This document shows, in pieces, positions 1-4,946 of a DNA stretch of 5,575 nt. A program made the position numbers and the translations under genes. Below the pieces are notes generated by a model. It saw only the letters and a program-made list of their open reading frames with translations. It did no database searches and was not told the origin of the DNA. Origin of the DNA: an uncultured Polyangiaceae bacterium. GTDB taxonomy: Bacteria; Myxococcota_A; Polyangia; Polyangiales; Polyangiaceae. The stretch covers positions 1 to 5,575 of the forward strand of contig CALKVR010000199.1 of NCBI GenBank assembly GCA_938004815.1. The letters run 5' to 3'. Position 1 is the first letter of the stretch. Every line of letters begins with the position of its first letter.

Positions 1-1899
1 CCACGCCGCGATGCGCCGCGGCGTCGCGGGTGTGATCGCGGCCTCGAGCGCGCCCGCGAAGTCACCGGCCGAGGCGTAGCGTTCGGCCGGATCGCGCGCG
101 AGCGCTCTTTGAAGCACCGCCTCGAGCTCGGCCGGGACGGCGACCAGCTCGCCGAGGCGGGGGATGGGCCGCGTGAGCACCTGCGTCCGCACGGCGGCGT
201 CCGAGTCGCCCTCGAAGAGACGCTTGCCCACGAGCAGCTCCCAGAGCACGAGCGCCGCCGAGAAGACATCGCTGCGCACCGACGCGAGGCCGGTCCGCAG
301 CTGCTCTGGCGCCATGTAGGCGAGCTTGCCCTTGATGAGGCCCGTCCGTGTCGCTTGCTGGGCGCGACCCTGCGCCTTTGCGATGCCGAAGTCGAGCACG
401 CGGGCGAGCCCGTCGACCCCCACCATGATGTTCTGGGGCGACACGTCGCGGTGCACGATCCCGAGCGAGGCGCCAGAGGCGTCGGTCGCGACATGCGCGG
501 CGTGCAGGCCTTCGAGCGCGCCGATGGTGATGCCGGCCGCGATCGCCGGATCGACGGGCCCCGTGCCGAGCCGCTGCAGCGACGCGACCGTCTCACCTGC
601 GACGTACTCGAGGACCAGGAAGAGATCGTCGTCTTCTTCGACCACGTCGAGCAGCGAGACGACGTTCGGGTGTTGCACGCGCGCGACCAGGCGCGCTTCG
701 TCGAGCAGGATCGCCCGCGCGTCGGCGTCGGCCACCAGCTGCGGGTAGAGCTTCTTGATCGCCACCGGGCGCGAGATGCCGCCGGCGGCCGAGAGGGTTC
801 CGTAGAACACCTCGGCCATGCCGCCCGCGCCGAGCAGATCGTGGATGACGTAGCGGCCGACCTGCCTATCGGCGGCCTGCGCCGGGGCAGGCGCTGCCGA
901 CGCGGCCGTGCTCGTCTCGGGGACGGTCTCGAGCTCGCGGCGCGGCGCGGCGGCGGCGAGTGTAGAAGCTTCGCTCTTTCGATCGGCGAAGACTCGGCTC
1001 ATGCGCGCCGCGAGCAGCGCCTCGGGCGGCTCTTCGGTGGCGAGAGCGCGCGCGACCTTGCCGAGCTCGCGGCGCATCTCCGCGGCGGTGTCGAATCGGC
1101 GCTCTTTCGCCGGCGTCATCGAGCGGCTCAGGATCGCCTCGAGCTCTGCCGTGCGTTTCCCCCCCACGTTGCCGAGCGGGGCGTAGTCCCCGGCGAACAA
1201 GGCCATGAGGGTCGCCGCCTCTTCGGCCCGACGAAAGGGATGACGGAGCGTCAGGAGCTCGTAGAGCATCACGCCCGCCGAGAAGACGTCGGCGCGCGCA
1301 TCCAGCTGATCGCCGCGGCATTGCTCGGGTGCCATGTAGGCGACCTTGCCTTTGATCTCGCCCGTCGAGGTCTTGGCCAGACGGTTTTCGGCGCGCGCGA
1401 TCCCGAAGTCGAGCACCTTCACGTGGCCGTCATAGGTGAGCATCACGTTCTGCGGCGAGACGTCGCGGTGCACCACGCCGCGCCTCTCGCCGGTCGGCGT
1501 GGTCAGCTCGTGCGCCGCGTGCAGGCCAGCGAGCATCTCGGAGACGATGTGCACCGCGAGCGCGACCTCGAGCGGGTCACGGTCGTCGCGGGCCCGGGTG
1601 AGGAGCGCCGCGACGCTCTCGCCCGCCACGTACTCCATGACGATGTAGGGCTCGCCGTCCTCGAGGCCGAGGTCTTCGACGTGGATGACGTTCGGGTGGC
1701 GGATGCTCGCGGCGATCCGCGCCTCGTCGAGGAACATCTCCCCGAACGCTCGGTCGTTGGCGAAGATCGGCAGGATGCGCTTGATCACGACCGGCCGCAG
1801 AAAGCCGCCCGGGCCGACCAGCCGCGCGAGGAGCACCTCTGCCATGCCGCCGCGCGCCAGTCGTCGCACCACCTCGTAGCGACCGAAGCGACCCTGCAT
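1..1899 (-). CDS. Tandem double-domain Ser/Thr protein kinase (Hanks type), partial, C-terminus beyond the left edge
   Basis: The reverse strand is open without a stop from ATG 1897-1899 to base 1 (633 codons) and encodes two full protein kinase domains, which would transfer ATP phosphate to Ser/Thr of cytosolic targets. Kinase 1 (about residues 8-280): glycine loop 14-22 (LARGGMAEV), VIK Lys40, Glu59, HRD 144-146 with VSPQN, DFG 164-166, APE 190-192. Kinase 2 (about 350-620): loop 356-364 (LGAGGMAEV), AIK Lys382, Glu401, HRD 483-485, DFG 503-505, APE 530-532. Both keep the catalytic set, so both look active. An Ala/Pro/Glu-rich linker (about 287-346) separates them. HRDVSPQN replaces the usual HRDLKPEN, common in myxobacterial kinases. 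Kinase 1 has Ala15 where the first loop glycine is expected. The start is chosen because MQGRFGRYEVV fits a kinase N-terminus; no clear Shine-Dalgarno precedes it. Sensor or membrane domains, if any, lie outside the window. It is divergent from the exported-protein gene. Confidence 0.93.
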   Translation of the reverse strand, partial: MQGRFGRYEVVRRLARGGMAEVLLARLVGPGGFLRPVVIKRILPIFANDRAFGEMFLDEARIAASIRHPNVIHVEDLGLEDGEPYIVMEYVAGESVAALLTRARDDRDPLEVALAVHIVSEMLAGLHAAHELTTPTGERRGVVHRDVSPQNVMLTYDGHVKVLDFGIARAENRLAKTSTGEIKGKVAYMAPEQCRGDQLDARADVFSAGVMLYELLTLRHPFRRAEEAATLMALFAGDYAPLGNVGGKRTAELEAILSRSMTPAKERRFDTAAEMRRELGKVARALATEEPPEALLAARMSRVFADRKSEASTLAAAAPRRELETVPETSTAASAAPAPAQAADRQVGRYVIHDLLGAGGMAEVFYGTLSAAGGISRPVAIKKLYPQLVADADARAILLDEARLVARVQHPNVVSLLDVVEEDDDLFLVLEYVAGETVASLQRLGTGPVDPAIAAGITIGALEGLHAAHVATDASGASLGIVHRDVSPQNIMVGVDGLARVLDFGIAKAQGRAQQATRTGLIKGKLAYMAPEQLRTGLASVRSDVFSAALVLWELLVGKRLFEGDSDAAVRTQVLTRPIPRLGELVAVPAELEAVLQRALARDPAERYASAGDFAGALEAAITPATPRRIAAW

Positions 1900-1996
1900 C
1901 CGTGGGTGATCGAGCGTAGCAGGTCGCTCGTGTCTGCGACCAACGGTCGCACGCGAGCCCAGCAGCGTCTGGGTATGCTTCTGCCGAGGAGCCACC
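1900..1996. promoter_or_regulatory. Divergent intergenic region with nested inverted repeats
   Basis: These 97 bp separate the kinase (leftward) from the exported protein (rightward), so promoters for both should lie here. Seen directly: a dyad at 1935-1951 (7-bp arms, 3-nt spacer), an inverted repeat CGAGCG/CGCTCG at 1911-1916 and 1925-1930, and an additional GGTCGC half-site at 1922-1927. TATGCT at 1974-1979 is a weak -10-like hexamer for the rightward gene, but no convincing -35 sits 17 bp upstream. A clear Shine-Dalgarno GAGGAG (1986-1991) lies 5 nt before ATG 1997. No equivalent ribosome site precedes the kinase ATG; its leader could instead form a CGAGCG hairpin. Promoter positions are not resolved. 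Confidence 0.45.
1935..1951. promoter_or_regulatory. Candidate operator dyad TGCGACC-AAC-GGTCGCA
   Basis: Perfect inverted repeat with 7-bp arms and a 3-nt centre, 35 bp upstream of the kinase start and 45 bp upstream of the exported-protein start. It shares 13 of 17 bases, including TGCGAC on the left and GTCGC on the right, with the dyad at 2373-2389 before the copper operon. Seen directly; a regulatory role is inference, and GC-rich words such as GTCGC are frequent in this genome. Confidence 0.4.
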
Positions 1997-2332
1997 ATGT
2001 TGCGAACCGTCGCCGCTGTCGCCGCCGCCCTGAGCCTGAGCATCTTCGCTTCTTCGGCGCTCGCCCATGGCGACTGCACGGGCGACGCCGACTGCACCGG
2101 CGGGCAAGTCTGCTTCGAGGAGGCCTGCTCGACTCCCTGCGCCGAGGACGCCGACTGTCCCGAGGACGAGGCCTGCACCGACGGAACGGCGTGCCAGCAC
2201 GCCGACGGCGACGGTCACGACGAGGGGTGCTCGACGACCGGCACCGGCACCGGCCCGGCCGTCCCGCTCTTCGGCCTGGCGGTGCTGGCGGCGGGGGTCC
2301 GCCTCGTGCGGACGCGCTGGCTGCGCCGCTGA
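1997..2332 (+). CDS. Small secreted Cys-rich protein with MYXO-CTERM-like sorting tail
   Basis: A 111-residue exported protein of unknown function. Residues 1-23 form a Sec signal peptide ending in ALA, so the mature chain would begin His24-Gly-Asp-Cys27. The middle has two diverged Cys-rich units: D30-A-D-C33 with Cys39 and Cys44, and D51-A-D-C54 with Cys60 and Cys66, plus Cys48 between them. This resembles the Cys-rich (Dickkopf_N-like) modules common in myxobacterial surface proteins and is probably disulfide-bonded. An acidic/His stretch (HADGDGHDEGC, 68-78) leads to Cys78, a Thr/Gly linker, a hydrophobic segment (about 88-101) and a C-terminal Arg cluster. That Cys, membrane helix and Arg order is the layout of MYXO-CTERM tails processed by myxosortases. 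ATG 1997 is supported by GAGGAG 5 nt upstream. It lies 66 bp before the copper operon on the same strand and may be co-transcribed. The tail is a loose match, so surface sorting is inferred. Confidence 0.85.
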   Translation: MLRTVAAVAAALSLSIFASSALAHGDCTGDADCTGGQVCFEEACSTPCAEDADCPEDEACTDGTACQHADGDGHDEGCSTTGTGTGPAVPLFGLAVLAAGVRLVRTRWLRR

Positions 2333-2372
2333 CGACTACGCACCATCTCGCGGGTCGGATCCGGCTCGCCGG

Positions 2373-2389
2373 TGCGACAACCTGTCGCG
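2373..2389. promoter_or_regulatory. Candidate operator or RNA hairpin TGCGACA-ACC-TGTCGCG
   Basis: Perfect 6-bp inverted repeat GCGACA/TGTCGC with a 3-nt centre, abutting the ribosome site of the MbnP gene. It resembles the dyad at 1935-1951 (13/17 identical), which favours a protein-binding site. As RNA it would be a tight hairpin that could hide the ribosome site, or act as a weak terminator for the upstream gene, though no U-tract follows. The rest of 2333-2398 shows no clear promoter; a short palindrome around GGATCC (2357-2362) has no loop. Confidence 0.4.
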
Positions 2390-2395
2390 AGGTGA
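2389..2395 (+). promoter_or_regulatory. Shine-Dalgarno GAGGTGA deciding the MbnP start
   Basis: GAGGTGA matches the end of the 16S anti-Shine-Dalgarno complement and stops 3 nt before GTG 2399. It is 21 nt before ATG 2417 and 30 nt before ATG 2426, too far for normal use. This favours the GTG start, although the later ATGs would still leave a usable lipoprotein signal. Confidence 0.5.
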
Positions 2396-2398
2396 CGG

Positions 2399-3295
2399 GT
2401 GCTGACTCGTGCCACGATGCCATCGATGCTTCTACGTCATGGAGTGGGTGCGGCGCTCGTAGCGCTGTTGGCTTTGGGGTGTGACGAAGAGACGGCGGCG
2501 TCGACCGACCGCGAGGTGACGATCCAGTTTGCGGCGCAGGTCGGCGAAGAGCCGTTCTCGTGCGCGAGCACGTTCTCGGGGGTGGGCACGTCTGCGACGC
2601 GCATCGCGCCGCTCGACTTTCGGATGTACGTGCACGCGGTGCGGCTGGTGCGCGCGACGGGAGAAGAGGTCCCGGTCGAGCTCGCCGACGACGGGATCTG
2701 GCAGCGTGACGGCGCTGTCCTGCTCGACTTCGAGGACGGCAGCGGCAGCTGCAACACCGGCAGCCCCGAGACGAACTTCGTGGTGAAGGGCGCGGTGCCC
2801 GACCACGACGACTACAAGTCCGTCCGCTTTCGCCTCGGCTTGCCCGAGGAGCTGAACCACCTCGACGCGGCCACCGCGCCGGCGCCGTTCAACATCCCGG
2901 GCATGTGGTGGGCGTGGAAGGGCGGCTACAAGTTCGTCAGGATGGACTTCGACCGGGTAGACCTGCCCGCATCCGAAGAGTCGACCTACTTCTTCCACCT
3001 CGGCGCCACGACCTGCGACGGGACGCCCGCGACGGGCTTCTCGTGCGCTTACGTCAACGTGCCCGAGATCACGCTCGATCTCGACGTCGCGACGCAGTCG
3101 ATCGTGTTCGACACCAAGAGGCTGTACGAGGCGAGCGATCTGTCGCTCCAACCCGACTTCGCAACCGACTTCGTCCCCGGCTGCATGGCCTTCGAGGGCG
3201 ACCCGGAGTGTCCGGCCGTCTTCGAGCGCCTGGGCATGACGTTCGAGAGCACTGCGCCCGCCGCGAGCGCCCAATCCGTCTTTTCGGTGCGGTGA
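2399..3295 (+). CDS. mbnP: MbnP-family copper-binding lipoprotein
   Basis: A 298-residue lipoprotein of the MbnP family ('metallo-mystery pair' four-Cys protein). In the characterised methanotroph member it binds copper after its partner MbnH converts a Trp to kynurenine. A lipoprotein signal ends at LALG-Cys28. Family landmarks: the beta-strand start VTIQF (40-44), Cys55, LDFRMYVHAVRLV (72-84), WQRDGAVLLDFEDG (101-114), Cys118, FRLGLPEELNHLD (144-156), then MWWAWKGGYKFVRMDF (169-184) with Trp170, 171 and 173, the FFHLG strand (198-202), and Cys206/Cys216. The four core cysteines (55, 118, 206, 216) fit two disulfides. An extra pair, Cys262 and Cys271, lies near the C-terminus. Candidate copper-side residues are His79, His154, His200 and Met169, but ligands cannot be assigned without alignment. 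GTG 2399 is chosen for its Shine-Dalgarno; ATG 2417 or 2426 are alternatives. It is the first gene of a tight operon ending in the MbnH partner, which strongly supports the call. Confidence 0.9.
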   Translation: MLTRATMPSMLLRHGVGAALVALLALGCDEETAASTDREVTIQFAAQVGEEPFSCASTFSGVGTSATRIAPLDFRMYVHAVRLVRATGEEVPVELADDGIWQRDGAVLLDFEDGSGSCNTGSPETNFVVKGAVPDHDDYKSVRFRLGLPEELNHLDAATAPAPFNIPGMWWAWKGGYKFVRMDFDRVDLPASEESTYFFHLGATTCDGTPATGFSCAYVNVPEITLDLDVATQSIVFDTKRLYEASDLSLQPDFATDFVPGCMAFEGDPECPAVFERLGMTFESTAPAASAQSVFSVR

Positions 3296-3300
3296 TCGAC

Positions 3301-3819
3301 ATGCGCACGCGCATCCTCCTCGCTTCGATGGTCGCGGTCGCGCTCGCTGCTTGTGGCGACGACGACGGCTCGACCGGCGCGTCGTCTCAGCCTCTGCCTG
3401 GAGACCCTGGCTACGTCCGCGACCCTGCGCTGAACGTCGAGCTGACGAGCGCGGCCGGGTCGGCGGACAGCCACGAGATGGGCAACAACTGCATGTACTG
3501 CCACCAGAAGTATGGTGGTGGGCCCGGGCTCTTTACCGCCGCGGGGACGCTCTACGACTTGACGACGGATCAGCCGCGCACGGACGCGGTGGTCGAGATC
3601 CGGTCCGCGCCCGCCGGCGAGGGCGATCTCCTCACCGCGATCGAGGTCGACACGCTCGGCAATTTCTACACGACGGCGCCGCTCCCGATCCCCGAGAGCG
3701 AGCTCTTCGTGTTCGTACGCGGGTCGACGACGAGCAAAGAGATGCCGTTTCCCACCTCGTCGCTCGCATGCAACTACTGCCACACGCCCGCGATACGGGT
3801 GAACGTCGACGGTCCCTGA
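3301..3819 (+). CDS. Small di-haem c-type cytochrome lipoprotein between MbnP and MbnH
   Basis: A 172-residue lipoprotein, probably exported and anchored via Cys18 (signal 1-17, VALAA-C, followed by GDDD). It has two covalent haem c motifs: CMYCH (64-68) near the N-terminus and CNYCH (157-161) near the C-terminus. Between them, about residues 76-150 read like a small beta-sandwich of the carboxypeptidase-regulatory type (GLFTAAGTLYD, TDAVVEI, LGNFYTTAPLP), so the haems flank a beta domain rather than forming a classic cytochrome fold. I do not recognise a named family. The gene starts 5 bp after the MbnP stop and its own stop overlaps the MbnH start (TGATG), so all three are probably made together. 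A role as electron carrier for MbnH, or as another oxidation target, is inference from context. GTG 3292, overlapping the upstream stop, is a less likely start, adding three residues. Confidence 0.85.
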   Translation: MRTRILLASMVAVALAACGDDDGSTGASSQPLPGDPGYVRDPALNVELTSAAGSADSHEMGNNCMYCHQKYGGGPGLFTAAGTLYDLTTDQPRTDAVVEIRSAPAGEGDLLTAIEVDTLGNFYTTAPLPIPESELFVFVRGSTTSKEMPFPTSSLACNYCHTPAIRVNVDGP

Positions 3820-4931
3820 TGCGGCGCTGGGCAGCACCGCTCGCGCTCCTTCTGCTCGCGTGCGACGAGGACCCCACGCCGGCCGAGCCCGCTTACGACT
3901 TCCAGCTGCCTGCCGGCTTTCCCGTGCCGTTCGTCCCACCCGACAACCCGATGACCGCCGAGAAGGTCGCGCTCGGCAAAGCGCTCTTCTCGGACGCGCG
4001 GCTATCGGGGACGGGCGAGATGAGCTGCGCGACCTGCCACGAGACGGCGAAGAGCTTCACCGACGGAAAGGTCACGCCGACAGGGTCGACGGGGCAGCTC
4101 GTGCCCCGCAACAGCCCCTCGCTCGCGAACGTCGCGTACTACGGCACGTTCACGTGGTTCAACCCGACCCTCACGACGCTGGAGGATCAGGTGGTCGTTC
4201 CGCTCTTCGGTGAGAGCCCGGTCGAGATGGGGGTGACGGGCAACGAGGCGGTCGTGCTCGAGCGGTTCCGCAGCGACGCGGCGATGGCCGACGCGTTCGG
4301 GGCGGCGTTCCCCGACGAGGCGGACCCGATCAGCTTTACCAACATCGCGAAGGCGATCGCCTCCTACGAGCGCACGCTCATCTCCGGCGATGCGCCCTAC
4401 GACAGATACGTTGCGGGCGATCTCACGGCGCTGTCAGACGCCGCGCTGCGCGGCTTCGATCTGTTCTTCTCCGAGCGGCTCGAGTGCTACCACTGCCATT
4501 CGGGCGTGAACTTCACGACGTCGTTCCGCTCTGCGCTCACGCAGCACGCCGAGCTCGATTTTCACAACACGGGCCTCTACAACGTGGGCGGGACGGGCGC
4601 GTACCCGGGCGACAGCCCGGGCCTGGTCGAGTTTTCGGGCAACCCCAACGACGCAGGCAAGATGCGCGTTCCGTCGCTGCGCAACGTGGCCATCACGGCC
4701 CCGTACATGCACGACGGCAGCCTCGCCACCCTCGAGGACGTGATCGACATGTACGCCGCCGGCGGTCGCAACGTCACCGACGGCCCCTACGCCGGCGATG
4801 GCCGCGAGAGCCCGAACAAGAGCCCGCTCGTGCGCGGCTTTCCGATAACTCCCGAAGAGCGCGCCGACGTGGTCGCGTTCCTCGAGGCGCTGACCGACGT
4901 CGCTTCGCTGGAGCTGCGCGCCGCGCCGTGA
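3819..4931 (+). CDS. mbnH: MbnH-family di-haem enzyme (MauG/cytochrome c peroxidase superfamily), lipoprotein
   Basis: A 370-residue exported di-haem protein. Members of this superfamily react with hydrogen peroxide at a high-spin haem and oxidise a partner through the second haem; MbnH is known to turn a Trp of MbnP into kynurenine. The lipoprotein signal is short, ending LLLLA-Cys15. Haem motifs are CATCH (70-74) and CYHCH (223-227). Superfamily landmarks: LGKALFSDARLSG (52-64), PRNSPSLANVAYYGTFTW (96-113), LEDQVVVPL (121-129), AIASYERTLISG (179-190), ALRGFDLFF (209-217), then VPSLRNVAITAPYMHDGSL (284-302) and TPEERADVVAFLEAL (344-358). The sixth ligand of the second haem (Tyr or Met type) cannot be fixed from sequence alone; Tyr296 and Met297 lie in the relevant region. 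Length is normal and the gene looks intact. ATG 3819 gives a clean lipobox and overlaps the preceding stop, suggesting translational coupling; the frame is open further upstream but that part is Arg-rich shadow sequence. Confidence 0.93.
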   Translation: MRRWAAPLALLLLACDEDPTPAEPAYDFQLPAGFPVPFVPPDNPMTAEKVALGKALFSDARLSGTGEMSCATCHETAKSFTDGKVTPTGSTGQLVPRNSPSLANVAYYGTFTWFNPTLTTLEDQVVVPLFGESPVEMGVTGNEAVVLERFRSDAAMADAFGAAFPDEADPISFTNIAKAIASYERTLISGDAPYDRYVAGDLTALSDAALRGFDLFFSERLECYHCHSGVNFTTSFRSALTQHAELDFHNTGLYNVGGTGAYPGDSPGLVEFSGNPNDAGKMRVPSLRNVAITAPYMHDGSLATLEDVIDMYAAGGRNVTDGPYAGDGRESPNKSPLVRGFPITPEERADVVAFLEALTDVASLELRAAP

Positions 4932-4946
4932 TCGCCTGGTCACGGC
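4925..4946. terminator. Candidate bidirectional hairpin at convergent gene ends
   Basis: GCCGTGA (4925-4931) and TCACGGC (4940-4946) are perfect 7-bp arms around an 8-nt loop, and the two stop codons (4929-4931 plus, 4940-4942 minus) sit inside opposite arms. The same structure would form in both transcripts. Neither side has a T-run, so it is not a textbook intrinsic terminator. Part of the symmetry follows automatically from TGA facing TGA. Confidence 0.4.

Noticed and set aside
866..1321. A separate minus-strand gene between the two kinase domains
   Set aside because: It is out of frame with the kinase and low-complexity Arg-rich; the kinase frame is continuous through the region.
2353..2368. 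Palindrome around GGATCC as a terminator for the small gene
   Set aside because: It has no loop and relies on wobble pairs, with no T-run after it.
1577..2423. Minus-strand frames across the kinase start and small gene that might extend the kinase N-terminus
   Set aside because: They are in different frames from the kinase and show no domain; ATG 1899 already gives a normal kinase N-terminus.
109..2484. A 791-codon open frame on the plus strand covering the kinase, the small gene and part of the operon start
   Set aside because: It lies exactly antisense, codon for codon, to the two kinase domains. Its translation is Arg/His/Asp/Glu-rich with no recognisable domain, the expected mirror of a GC-rich kinase gene.
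3351..3818. Upstream extension of the MbnH frame, which is open from 3351 and would give 526 residues
   Set aside because: It overlaps the di-haem lipoprotein gene, reads as Arg-rich shadow text, and would bury the clean lipoprotein signal at 3819.
2432..3939. Long minus-strand open frames opposite the operon
   Set aside because: Translations are Arg/Val/Glu-rich without motifs, while the plus strand encodes clear families over the same bases.
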